A stretch of 64,000 bases of DNA, taken from NCBI RefSeq assembly GCF_017916325.1, contig NC_090162.1:136501-200500 (forward strand), read 5' to 3'. Each line of letters begins with the position of its first letter. Position 1 is the stretch's first letter. The notes below the pieces were generated by a model. The model was not told the origin of the DNA and made no database searches. It worked only from the letters and a program-made list of their open reading frames with translations. The DNA is from Leishmania martiniquensis. Lineage: Eukaryota > Euglenozoa > Kinetoplastea > Trypanosomatida > Trypanosomatidae. Shown here one piece after another: positions 53,501 to 59,685 of the stretch. The translations under genes were made by a program, and so were the position numbers.

Positions 53501-56500
53501 AGCTGGCGAAGGACCGCGCCTTCCTTGACCCTGAGCCGGAGGGGGTGCCGCTAGCAGACCTCCCGCTCAGCGATGATTCAGAGTTCAACAGGCTGGCGAA
53601 GCTGCGCCAGTCGCTGAAGAAGACGAGGAGGAGCCGCGACCCAGAGGTCAGGGATCTGGAGGACAAGATGAACGACCTCGTCCACAGCATTGCGAAGGAC
53701 TTCCTCAACAAAAATCGCAGCTTCCTCAACCCAGAGCCGCAAAACGTGCCCATCGCCGACATACCTCTGAACCGCGACGGAATCTTCCGAGACATGGAGA
53801 ACGAGCTGATGCGGGCCAATAAGGATCCTCGCACTAACGCAGGCAAAATCCTCGAGATGAAGGACGAACTCAACAACCGCGCCGACGACCTCGCGAAGGA
53901 CCTGCTGCGCAAGGAGCGTGCACATCAGGACCAGGAGCCGCTGGGCGTGCCGCTGGAGGAGTTGCCGCTCAACTACGACCCTATTCTCAACCCTCTTGAA
54001 CGCAAGCGCCGTGATCTGAAGAGAGCCCCGAAGCGGAACGCGGACGCGCTGCGCAGCCTCGAGCTTGATATTGCTGCGCGCGTGGATGACATCGCGCGTG
54101 ACTTTTTGGCGAAGGAGCGAGCTTTCTTGGACCAGGAGCCGGAGGGGGTGCCGCTGGAGCGCCTTGCGCTGTCGGAGGATAGGGAGTTCCGCGAGATGGA
54201 GAGGGACCTGCGCGCGCTGAAGAAGCAGCCAGCGAAGAACAAAGACGCCATAGAGGATCTCGAAGAGCGCATGAACGACCGCGCCCACGAGCTGGCCAAG
54301 GAATTCCTCGCGAAGGACCGCGACTACCTGGAGAAAGAGCCGCTCGGTATGCCAGTGGAGGAGCTGCCCCTCAATGAGGACTTGGCATTCCGCGATATGG
54401 AGGAGAAGCGGCGCACGCTGAAGAGGGACCCGCGCGGAAACGCCAAGGCAATCAAGGAGCTGGAGGATCGGCTGAGCGAGCGCGCCGAGCAGCTGGCGCA
54501 GCAGAGGCTAGACAAGGAGCGCGCCTTCCTCGACACGAAGCCGGAGGGAATTCTCCTAAAAGACCTGCCGCTGGACAAGGACAAGGCCTTCCGGGACATG
54601 GAGAGGCAGCTGCGGCAGCTGCGCAGGGATCCTCGTAAGAACGCGAGCGCCATTCGGGACATGGAGGAGGATATGAACCACCGCGCCCACACGCTGGCTA
54701 AGCGCCAGCTGGCGGATGATCGAAACTTCCTCAACCCAGAGCCGCGTGGCGTGCCGCTGGTAGACCTCGCCCTCGACGATGATGCCGAGTTTCGTAAGAC
54801 GGAGCTGACGCGCCGCGAGGCGAAGAAAGACCCCAGGAACGCGGCCAAGGTGCGCGAGCTGGAGAACTTGCTGAACGAGCTCGCCGAGCGTATCGCCAGC
54901 GAGTACCTCAAGAAGGACCGCGCCTACCTCGACCCGGAGCCGGAGGGTGTGGCGCTGGAGGAGCTGCCGCTCGACACGGATCCGGACTTCCACGGGATGG
55001 AGGTGGACCGGCGCAAACTTAACAAGGACCCCGCGAAGAACTTCAAGACGATCAGGGATCTGGAGGCGCTGCTCAACAACCGAGCGCACGAGATGGCCAA
55101 GGAAAAGAAGGGCTATCAGGACCCGGTCTTCCATGAGGCGAACGAGGATATCGCAGAGCAGTGGCCGCGCATTCGCGAGCTGTACCCAGAGGGGGTGTAC
55201 GACCCGGTTACCCCGGATACCACACTGCCGTCGGACATCTCGTCCGCCCCACAGGACATGGGCTTTCTTGCCCCCTTTATCGCGGCCCTGGCGCGGCATA
55301 CGGTGCTCATCTCACGTCTCTTCCAGGACAAAGCGCACCCACAGCACCAGCCGTACCGCGTGACCCTCTTCAACCCGGACAGCTCGCCGGTCACGGTGGA
55401 GGTGGACGACCGCGTACCGTGCGATGAAAGACGGGAGCCAAAGTTCACGCAGGTGCCATCACGCATGTGGTATCCGCTTCTGCTGGAGAAGGCGTACGCC
55501 AAGTTTGTCGGCAGCTACGAAAACTTCAACAACTGCAACGCCCACGACACGCTGCGCGATTTAACGGGCCGCCCAGTGCTGCACATATCCCTTGAGGACC
55601 CGAAGCACGCAGCGGCGACAAACATGGGCGACTACACGACACCGGCCTTCTGGCGACGTGTGAGGGAAGACCTCGACCGCGGCGACGTGTTCGTGTGCGT
55701 GGCGAATGCCGGCGTTCCGAACGGTCTGCATTCGCAGTGCAGCTACGCACTGCTGGACGTGGTGGAGGTGAAGCCGGGCACGAGCGACTCGTCGGAGATC
55801 GTGGTCAAGGTGCACAACTGCTACACGGACGCCCCGTACTACAATGGCCCATTGCGCAAGGGTGATAGCAACTGGACGGCCGATGTGAAGCGAGCGTGCA
55901 ACTTCTTGCCGGACGAGAGCGACGCGATCTATATGCCGCTGCTCACCTTCCTCGACAACTTCAGCTGCATGCAGCGCTGCCACATCAACTGCGGCGACCG
56001 CCTCAGTTCCCCTGGAGAGTGGAACGACTACACCGCTGGTGGGACGTCCAAGTACACAACCTTCCGCAGGAACCCGATTTACCTTGTGGAGAACAAGACG
56101 TCTCGTCCAGCCACGATCCTCGCTGAGGTGCGCCACACAAACCCGCTCTACGTCGACGAGATGAACTGCAAGCAGTACCCCTACACAGGGCTCACACTCA
56201 TGCAACCGCTGAATGCGAAGCTGCCGCCGACACCGCTCATCACAAATGGCACACACAAGTTTTTGCAGAAGGGTATGATGCTGGACTCGCGCGAGGTGTG
56301 CGCTGAGATGGTGCTGCCGCCTAGCTCAACCTGCTACCTTATCCCCTACACGAAGGACTGCGGCACGATGGACGAATTCTTTGTCTCGATCTATCCGGAT
56401 ATGGCCAAGGTGACGCTGACGCCACTGCGCCATGCGGGTCTCACCCTGAAGCCCCTCCGCACCAACCTCAGCTTGCAGTCAGGTGACGAGGAGGGTGAGC

Positions 56501-57039
56501 GCCTCGATTTCATGGTGAACGACGCGAGCGACGTACACATCCTGCTGCACCAGACGAAGGTTTCAGATCCAAACAGCATTCGAAAGGGGGATGCAGTGGC
56601 CGAGGACGACGTGACCATGACCGTCTTTAACGAATACGGCATCAAGATCGGCACGACTGGCGACCCAAGCAACGCGCGTGAGCACGCGCTCATCTTCAAG
56701 GCCCCGCAGGGCGGCCGCTACTCTCTGCTGGTGAGCTGCACGGCTTCCTCAACCAATTCCCCGTGCACGGCGTACCTAGAGATCTACACGCCAACCGACG
56801 TGACCGCCGACTTTGTGCCGGTGGCGCCGGACGCGAAACCGCTTATTCCGCGGGCGCAGTCGCGCTTTCCTGCGCTGCCACGCACGGCGACGGCCCCGGG
56901 TGCGTCGCGTGGGGCCAGCCGCTGTGGAAGCAACGTGCGCCGCATCGACTCTCTGCCTCCGTTGAGCCAGCGGTCTGCTAGCAGCCGTCGCGGCAGCCGC
57001 GAGGAGACCGGGCGTCGCCCAAGCCGCGGCCGCCGTTAA
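38545..57039 (+). CDS. Giant calpain-like repeat protein, GM6/H49 type, second paralogue (6164 aa)
   Basis: It has the same plan as the upstream paralogue: calpain-fold module 1 with C2-like domain (to about residue 590), module 2 with C2-like domain (about 640-1210), repeats (about 1210-5525), module 3 and a last C2-like domain (about 5525-6090), and a basic Ser/Arg tail. Module 1 keeps C62 and the HNPF Asn, but the His position is Gln. Module 2 keeps C679 and the YNPY Asn, with Gly at the His position. Module 3 has G5573 where Cys is expected. None has a complete triad. The repeat region holds about 64 units of roughly 65-70 residues, all diverged, with header 'DPEPEGVPLxxLPLDxDxxF' and body ending 'LNDRAHELA'. 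Location at the flagellum attachment zone or subpellicular cytoskeleton is inferred from ClpGM6 and H49. It could also be a distinct paralogue with another site. The ATG at 38545 has C/T-rich sequence and AG just upstream. Confidence 0.9.
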   Translation: MSVKEVHDSNKLFSDAVFDRDNAHIASQWQRITEVYPGGVNQPLLPETFSRDQFGQGNHYECFMISALATLVRFPDVIRNCFVTRKVRQDGRYTFQFFRGKEWVKVEIDDRIAMEEGEVLYVRSPTEHWWPLLLEKAYAKFYTAYDHLEGCTLQETFHDLTGNPVLNIPMDAKLAKAAGADVTEGFYWLDLAQRIQSGQFVASVLTKDIELETMGLQREQQYGVLKIFSLTGTSSINDIVIHLHNPFEDEEYLYKGPLNSKDTTWDAKQRAKYGVDDERSIFLPLNTFLKIMNSVQLCYMSPVEVDATYFHDEWKGESAGGNPTSVSWRKNPLYFLRNSGSAPLEIVVVIKQEDQRRFTSPDEMTKYLQCGMVLINYCYANPIPTFWVTGNNHKPIHKSLFLNSREVANTMTVPPNSLCYLVPSCMHKGADGPFDIALYRMKDVDYSDLTIKRLAIPGMNWANAASKNVELRQKEKDRVDFYVDEGTDIHILMHQTKPYISKSGGDAMTEDYMGMYLYDDTDRKVAGVHAATNFREISIIHRLPRSGRYAISITCPRAKGEVPAYITIVGSHASNVRIVDPPEDATMFDDEDIIDEGEDAAAVANPIDYNPFVFDVVRHSEHGESDSPFEDKRFYMDNRGATNEPWVHIGDLYPEGKTQPLLPRELSREQFGQGDHYDCSTLTAFAALLERHPEVIRNCFISKNPRKDGRYTFQFHRYGQWVKVEIDDRIPMVKGDTVFCRSPTHHWWPLLLEKAYAKFYTLYQNLEDISQGEVFHDLTGRPVIFIPMEVDKAKAINYEIKSADFWRDLSRELDETAVAALALGEQAEAYGLHHEGSYAVLGFVETRNAIDLTPADVLVKMYNPYEDAPYSGPMHKDDSNWTSEMRSICNPAQHSVFYIPANIFLEVFANLQQVYIKGPLDPCYNFNSEWGDTTNGGNASLVTWRENPLYVVRNKTEDPVQIVGMIRQPDQRHLLHRQTNYEVNYIQCALVVAESVSAERIPTYLVTGNNHRRLRSGLYLQNREVADVMTIPADSLCYIVPTAMHRDKGKFIFSYWFLRDSDRSKVDITRLNTDVARQLPAIAHVCLANKGHARVDILVDVPTDLHILLKQEKPFKHPSGGDAIAQDFLSMYLYDSNDKRISPSTQATNNREISLVQHVSRPGRYAIGVNCTAGTGDVPCKVEVVAQERAHVRITEAPENARELGELDLSFLFPEPEGVPLADLLLDEDPTFQEQLDALKRLHHKPHRNEDEILALERKMNDRAHELARALLGKDRPKYLSGLDLEKLAPLLEDDLDYMNAERERHNLKKDPRNAGKVREIEEELRERATNLADTSAGISLGFMDPEYEGIPLDDIELLNDPIFEEMAHARAGLLSDPAANARRINDMEDMMHDRATKLAKDMHKRERAYLDPEPEGVPLDLLPLNEDAVFSQWEDELRDLHRKPKRDAKGIKDLQKKLTDRAHELAAGLKSVERELFLDPVPLGIPVTDLPLEADREFHMKEIERLQLRKEDPLGRRDDIKALEDALNNRARELAKDQHANQRAFLDQDPYGVPLEKLCLDYNDDFLEKERELCALLKDPRRNAKAIADLKGEMRNVVDALAAAEAARDRSFLDSEVEGRLLQSIPLLENPKFKELDTKRRRLLYRGGDMSKVTDMEDHMNDIAIEMAHDLNVAERLDYMDTAYKGIPMEDLPLDEDQLFHSLEVKRQQLKQDPRRNARGITDTEQELNDRAMELATEKLRGDRNYLDPEPEGVPLRLIPLDTDLVFTEMEAQRSKLKKDQRRNARAIGDVEDKLNDRAHELAKAVKERERPKFLDARFSGIPYTELQLDTDQPFRDMEVQRLLLKEQPHKNATAIQDLEEALNDRAAELAKDKLVKERAFLDPCPLGIPLDDLPLDCTPAFLAKEERLRALNRDPYKNAAAIKALQGEMSDMVNALAAEELAKMRGFLDPEPEGRLIESLLLNDDPQFNKLEAKYRELKRNPKANPQDVADCEELLNDRAHELAKEMNRKERPSFMNLSPKGVPLEQLPLDTDEEFSNLEAQRARLMRQPAKNKKAVGDIEDALNLRAEELAQEKIQADRAFMDEAPQNIPLKYIPLDKDKEFGKMEAQRMTLRSQNQSARAPNPKVRELEDAMNKHANEMAKALKQQVRASVLPPRVGGIARDALQLDDDVPFTDLEVAHIAANGDGDLDKGRDLGDAMQKRAIDVAAKLRGEERANLGNPLGFSPEDLPLERSSEYLQKEAALVEMRAGPKKNLQAIKDAEEALYALAMEMAKEKAAEEREDYIDLEPEGRRLDDLGLDDDPTFVGMEEQYRMSKKDPYADQDRLRDLEQMMNDRAHVLAKIRNAKDRGAYLNSAPRNVPVAELPLDTDEEFGRLEAQRAKLCQNPVRNAQAIRDTEDALNDRADVLAAEALKNDRIFLEAEPEGVSQRQLPLDQDPTFRTLEMKRAALKSAPFKDERALRAVEEQMNEQLRVMAREVKMDARRDMEPDLLGIPLEDLNPYLDEDPHFHELEDMYRDAKHNPTKAKKASQLLSQMNERAREIAQTVHDVERHSLKQDPNGIPIETLPLNEDPVFNALENEARALRKALCGGKKGADKLADIVDRLNARAEELANAARKHYVDAAPEGVPMELLRLGDEQTFLESEGELRRLEKNPVANRQGIKDLKEQLNFMAHETAKRLLQGDRGYLDQKPEGVDLCHVPLDSDPEFRELETRRAKLKSEDPRVHQRAIAILEDQLNDRAHALAKEVKEAEVRALEPDPHGIPYAVIVPHNDEEFNELARHLRDLKTDPKRNAAAIKEMRDRMNDRGAELAEALLKHDRSYLEEQPAGVPLKYLPLDTDSQFNRMEVERAKLKVRDPIKNSKRIIELEDQLNARAEQLAEAQKEEDLRGLDPTPEGIPLSVVDPHSDAAFAARLPQLRDAKADPRMQREQLQQLVDAMNDRAHVLAGEMLRGDRPTYLEEAPRGVPLHLLPLDTDLQFHDMEVQRAVLKAQDSRRNAAKIQDMEDRLRERANELAEQQRARDLQNLDQAPEGLPIALVNPHDDPAFAKMVNQHRHLAVDSHKNAEQLAKLEEKMNDRAHELAVEMLGRDSSFLDPAPRGVSLADLPLSTDPEFRRLEVERAKLKAQDPRRNAAKIRDMEAQINNRAHELALEQLAEDLRGVDQAPRDIPVELLNPHADSEFAEAARQLRKLKKSPTAGPTALQSVLSKMNDRLQAMADEAMDRGYLDPQPEGVPLSDLSLSNDTEFHSMEVERARLKLRDAKRNARAIRDLEQRLNDHAHDLAKRQLRDDLAGCDPAPQGIPLALLKPTEDPTIAVMIPQLRALKKHPVRNAEAIQVLEKQMNSRAYELADELLERDRGYLQPKPEGVALEYLALDKDSEFTEMEVERAKLKAQDSRRNQRRIADLEDRLNDRAAELAAAKKAEELAHFQPQYNGIGTVAMRPHDDPEFAALVDQLRMLEKAGLGTSSEAQKVLREMDTRLEELAKEKVEGDLWFLDKEPEGIPLEDVATESDPTFQQLRQERANLKATDPRKNAERIKGLEDLMGIRAHELAKGMKKSDFDGIDSNPLGIPLELLQPREDPQVAKFLPEVRRAKKSLRDTQKAQNLLKELENRIYELAQSALTGERPTYLDPNPEGVPLSDLPLDTDGIYNGLEVERAKLVLKDPVKNAKQVEELEDRLNERAHELAQQILKDDLRNVEPRPQGIPIEAVKPHNNPDFHELATRGRELRKDPRRNADKLAAVREQMNELVNRMAAEMLGNDREYLDPEPEGVPLEVVPLDEDPEFHDMEVQRAVMLAQDPVRNKQAIADLEERLNECAHELAEAQKREDLHGLSSSPLGVPVSLLSPHEDRQFAAKLPELRALKKESSQRSLSRLNDTLAGLDEILEELAADYLDGDRAQYLEPFPEGIPMAALPLYTDPEFRQLEAERLDLISKNPKANKDAIRDLESALNERVHELAREHRKNDRDYLDPEPLGIPIDVLPLDTDRQFSDLEAKRATLKTKDPIKNAAVIHDLEDQLSDRAIQLAEEQITEDLRAVDPIPEDIPVRMLKPHEDPEFVRMVNALRFLKADPAADPKKVSDLEQDMNDRVHELAEDALAGDRPTYLDLKPEGIAVESLPLDSDPLYHRLEAERAKLVLQDPKKNQTKIADLESRLNDRAHELAKEQRARDLEDLDAAPRGIPVELLQPHDDETFAALAAQRREANSALRNSRDMGGASEDPIRDLLNNRLDELAKEMLESDRGYLDPDPEGVPLRVLPLNEDPDFHEMEVRRAALKATNPKKNAAAIKDVEDKLNDRAHELAKDALSGDRGYLAPEPKGVRLADLQLDKDLRFHQMEVERAKLKAQDLKKNADRIKDLEDKLNDRAEELAEAQKKEDLCNLDSKPRGIPLESLNPHNDAEFASHLPELRRLKNEQPNHPKLKDLQAKLDNRANELAKAQVDRDRAFLDPEPEGIPLAQLPLDSDRPFTDLEKQLRQAKQDPKRNAEKIATLKDYMKERAHELARDLLKGDRGYLDPEPENVPIADVPIDADAEFRELEAQRAKLKEDPRGNADKIKSLEDKLNDRAHALARALKEAARSFLNPTSHRVPRALLPLEEDAPFAKMEQQLRRLNRDPKRSASAIDNLKGMMQDRADELGEHMVKGDRDIYLRPNPEGVPVEYLPLDSDPQYSDAELKRALLKAQSPKDNAAEIASLEAVLNDRAAELAKAQRQKDRAFLDSEPEGIPIVDVPLDSDQNFLRLEDYLRKLRKDPRRNANAIADTQESMNDRAHELAKGVAAEDLACLPRAVYRGIPKEDLDLHTYSNFRDAANRRRDAKRRRLPTTDVKLIEDEMDRIASEIADDVINSERAFLDAEPEGMAIADIPLDADKEFAALEAERRRRSKDSRAAKRNKDVIRDLEDRMNDRAHQLAKDEFARQRHCIDQEPEGVPLECLPLDIDPEFKDAEMAHYRAKKDPTADPKRVAALEKRMNDRAHELARGELAKDRAFLDPEPEGVPLADLPLSDDSEFNRLAKLRQSLKKTRRSRDPEVRDLEDKMNDLVHSIAKDFLNKNRSFLNPEPQNVPIADIPLNRDGIFRDMENELMRANKDPRTNAGKILEMKDELNNRADDLAKDLLRKERAHQDQEPLGVPLEELPLNYDPILNPLERKRRDLKRAPKRNADALRSLELDIAARVDDIARDFLAKERAFLDQEPEGVPLERLALSEDREFREMERDLRALKKQPAKNKDAIEDLEERMNDRAHELAKEFLAKDRDYLEKEPLGMPVEELPLNEDLAFRDMEEKRRTLKRDPRGNAKAIKELEDRLSERAEQLAQQRLDKERAFLDTKPEGILLKDLPLDKDKAFRDMERQLRQLRRDPRKNASAIRDMEEDMNHRAHTLAKRQLADDRNFLNPEPRGVPLVDLALDDDAEFRKTELTRREAKKDPRNAAKVRELENLLNELAERIASEYLKKDRAYLDPEPEGVALEELPLDTDPDFHGMEVDRRKLNKDPAKNFKTIRDLEALLNNRAHEMAKEKKGYQDPVFHEANEDIAEQWPRIRELYPEGVYDPVTPDTTLPSDISSAPQDMGFLAPFIAALARHTVLISRLFQDKAHPQHQPYRVTLFNPDSSPVTVEVDDRVPCDERREPKFTQVPSRMWYPLLLEKAYAKFVGSYENFNNCNAHDTLRDLTGRPVLHISLEDPKHAAATNMGDYTTPAFWRRVREDLDRGDVFVCVANAGVPNGLHSQCSYALLDVVEVKPGTSDSSEIVVKVHNCYTDAPYYNGPLRKGDSNWTADVKRACNFLPDESDAIYMPLLTFLDNFSCMQRCHINCGDRLSSPGEWNDYTAGGTSKYTTFRRNPIYLVENKTSRPATILAEVRHTNPLYVDEMNCKQYPYTGLTLMQPLNAKLPPTPLITNGTHKFLQKGMMLDSREVCAEMVLPPSSTCYLIPYTKDCGTMDEFFVSIYPDMAKVTLTPLRHAGLTLKPLRTNLSLQSGDEEGERLDFMVNDASDVHILLHQTKVSDPNSIRKGDAVAEDDVTMTVFNEYGIKIGTTGDPSNAREHALIFKAPQGGRYSLLVSCTASSTNSPCTAYLEIYTPTDVTADFVPVAPDAKPLIPRAQSRFPALPRTATAPGASRGASRCGSNVRRIDSLPPLSQRSASSRRGSREETGRRPSRGRR
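38605..39077 (+). repeat. Partner block of 19370-19842 (module 1)
   Basis: Near-identical to the first paralogue as described there, with mismatches clustered at 38997-39005. The surrounding coding sequence differs at many positions. Confidence 0.8.
40474..40829 (+). repeat. Partner block of 21245-21600 (module 2)
   Basis: 356 bp with one difference noticed from the first paralogue. The boundaries are sharp on both sides (AATGAGCC / CGCTTTACC here versus TTGGAGCC / CGCTGTACG there). Confidence 0.8.
42170..55110 (+). repeat. About 64 diverged 68-residue-type repeat units of the second paralogue
   Basis: I counted 64 headers by reading the protein, from FPEPEGVPLADLLLDED to DPEPEGVALEELPLDTD. 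Each unit has a proline/acidic header and a long charged helical part with 'xRNAxxIxxLExxLNDRAHELA'. Between about 46820 and 51770 the headers mostly alternate between a 'PLDTDxxF' type and an 'xPHxDxxF' type, giving a supra-unit of about 405 bp (135 aa). Nucleotide identity between units is low by comparison with the first gene's array. Confidence 0.9.
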
Positions 57040-58527
57040 GAGGAAGAGTAGGGCAGTGGACGTAAGGACAGGAAATACTTTAAGAGGCTCTGTGAAGGTG
57101 GAGAGGAGGGGGAAGGGTAGTCGCCAACTCCCTTGCTTCATCTTCGCCACTCACTCGCACCGCTCAGCCCTTCCCCCCTCCCTCCCCCCACACACCTCGC
57201 CGCCATCACCCTCGTACTTCACTCGTGTGCTTCCCTTCCGCGTGTTCCAATGCCGTCGCCGTGACGACGGACACGCGCATGCTCCGCCCGTGCGCTCTGC
57301 CTCTTTTTCGATACGAGCACGCCTGCGTCTGTGCACGTCTGCGCACAGGTGTGCCTGCAAATGTGTAATGTGCATATGTGTGCTCCTTTTGTGGAATCAT
57401 TCTGTACGCTCTGCCCTGTGCCTTCTTTCGAGGCGGGCACTGTTCGCACATATCGATGTGCCTCTCTGTGCTGGTGCCACGCCGGGTCTTTTTCTCATCG
57501 CTGCTTCACGCACCCATGGGCGTGTAGCACACCACATCTTTCTGGTAGTTGGGATGTGGGATCGGCTGTTCTCGAGTAGGCAACAATACACGCGACGCGA
57601 GACGCTGTGCTGAAATGGACGAAGACTCACTACTGGAAGAGGAGATCGCGCCCCTGCTGATCACTGACTCGTTGCAGACAGGCGCTTGACTTGATGAGGT
57701 GGCATGCGACAGAAGAGCTCAGAGAGGGCAGGGGAGGGCTGAAAAGGCGATCCAAGGTATTGTTAGCACACGAAACTGCACGTGGAGGACACCGGTGAGC
57801 ACCATTACCGATGGGGGCAGCATAAAAGCACTTTTTTGCCGTTGCCTCTGTCTCGCTTTTTTTTCTGTCGCACGCAGCAGGCGCATTGTGACCAGTATTG
57901 GGTGTGCCCGTGCTCATCGCTGCCAGCCGCGGCTAGTCACCTCTCTCTCAATTCTTTTTGCCCTTTCTTCATTTCTGTGCGCGTTTTTCTTGCAGGATTA
58001 CGTGTCTGTGCACCTCAGCAGAGATATTCCTTTAGATTGCCGCATCTTCTGGTGCTGCATGACACAGCATTGCTGCATCTCTCCTCTTCTCGATGCACGC
58101 TCCGCTGCGTGCACCTTTGCGTGCATAAGAGCGCTCTTTTTTTTTTCAAGTTCGAAAGGATGTCGGCAGCGTCCGTGATGTGTGCGTGAAGTGCTTCATC
58201 CATCGGTTCTCCGATCCCTTATTTTACTCCCTGAGGGGACACTCCCGCCGTACGATTTGTTTGTCACTTCCTTCTGCTTTTGAGCGCATCCAACATCTCG
58301 TACGAGCGTTGTCGGCAGAGGTGATGACAGCACATCGTCGCCGTTCGCAGTGCCGGTGCCGTTGAACGAAGGGAAAAGCGAATAAGCACCCGGCTATCAA
58401 GGCAACGCGAAGAAAAAAAATGAGGTCGGGGTGGACGTTGGGAACGTTCCGGCTGTTTGTACCGGGCGTGAAACTGCATGGGCCCGCACCCTTAAAGATA
58501 TGCCCTCCCATTATCGCTATATGTATA

Positions 58528-58546
58528 CATATATATATATATATAT
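58528..58546. repeat. (TA)n tract
   Basis: About nine TA units preceded by the related string CTATATGTATACA; a palindromic AT-rich island in GC-rich surroundings. Confidence 0.85.
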
Positions 58547-58879
58547 TCGCTCTCTCCGTCCACGTTGCATGTCCCTCCACGAACGCTTGCTGCTTTTTTT
58601 TTTTTCATTTTTTTCATGCTTGTTTTCGCCCGTCACCGCGTCACCGAACTAAAAAAAGGTATGGGCGCTTCCTCCCCCCTCCTCCTCTTCTCCCTCTGTC
58701 GCATTTTCCCCCTTGGCGCCTGTCTCCCCCTCTCGTGCACGCACGCGCGCATGTCTCTCTACCTCTTCTCCTCTGATTTTTCTATTTCAATTTCACGCAG
58801 CACCGTTGGGCGCCCGTTTTTCTTCTTTGGCAGCGTCGGACTCCACCAACCTCCTCTCGCGTTCCGTGCCTTAAGAGTG

Positions 58880-58895
58880 CGTGTGTGTGTGTGTG
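58880..58895. repeat. (GT)n microsatellite
   Basis: About eight GT units between two C/T-rich stretches in the gene-free 3' part of the window. Confidence 0.8.
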
Positions 58896-59200
58896 ACCGT
58901 CCCCCCTTTCCCTTTCGGCTCCCCCTTATCTCTTGCACCCTTTTTTTATGTGGGGGGGCCGCATTACTCCTCTCTCTGCGCAGGTATGCTTGCCAAAGTG
59001 AGAGGATGGGGGGGGGGGAAGGCGTTTAGGAATGCGGGCGCGCTCACTAGGCTGCCTTTCCTCTTTCCCGAGATCGCGTTCTCCTCTTTTGTTGCGTTGG
59101 TCTCTCTCTGTCTCTCTCCCTGTCTCTTTCACTCCCCCGATCTCCATGTGCCATTTCCCTTCCTATTCTTGCCTTGTCGCTTTACATATAAACATACACA

Positions 59201-59237
59201 CATATATATATATACGTTTGTGTGTGTGTGTGTGTGT
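59201..59237. repeat. Composite (TA)n-(TG)n tract
   Basis: (AT) repeats at 59202-59213, a short spacer ACGTT, then (TG) repeats at about 59219-59237. It is preceded by ACATACACACA. The composite resembles others in the window. Confidence 0.85.
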
Positions 59238-59502
59238 ATGCCTCTGTGTCTGTGTACGTGCCCGCGCCTTCCCTCTCCTTCAACGGGCATGCATCTCTCC
59301 CGCCTTTTTTCCCTTCATTGTTTGTGTTTCTCTTCGCCTTTACGTTCGCCCTCTTTTGCGATGTTGACTATCAATGACACGCGCAAGATCGTCTCATGGG
59401 TGCCGCAACGTCCTCCTTACCTGCGGTATTGATCGCACTCATCTTCCCTTCCGCGTGCTCATGCGAGCCTTTGAAGGACCTCAGCGGCGGCCATACGAAT
59501 GA

Positions 59503-59534
59503 GCACACACACACACATACACATACATACATAC
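59503..59534. repeat. (CA)n / (CATA)n microsatellite
   Basis: CA repeats that pass into ATACATACATAC. It lies about 300 bp downstream of the TA-TG composite at 59201-59237, which carries the complementary motif. Confidence 0.8.
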
Positions 59535-59670
59535 TATTGTGACAATGGGGAGAGGAGCGCTGACAACAGGCGGCGGCGCCCGTGCGTTTTTCGTCTTTGG
59601 TTTGGGGAAAGCAAAAGCGGCGCACGCCACGCCGCTCAGCGTTGCTTTGCATCGTTATATTCATATCTGC

Positions 59671-59685
59671 GTGTGTGTGTGTGTG
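59671..59685. repeat. (GT)n microsatellite
   Basis: About seven GT units following ATTCATATCTGC. Confidence 0.8.
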
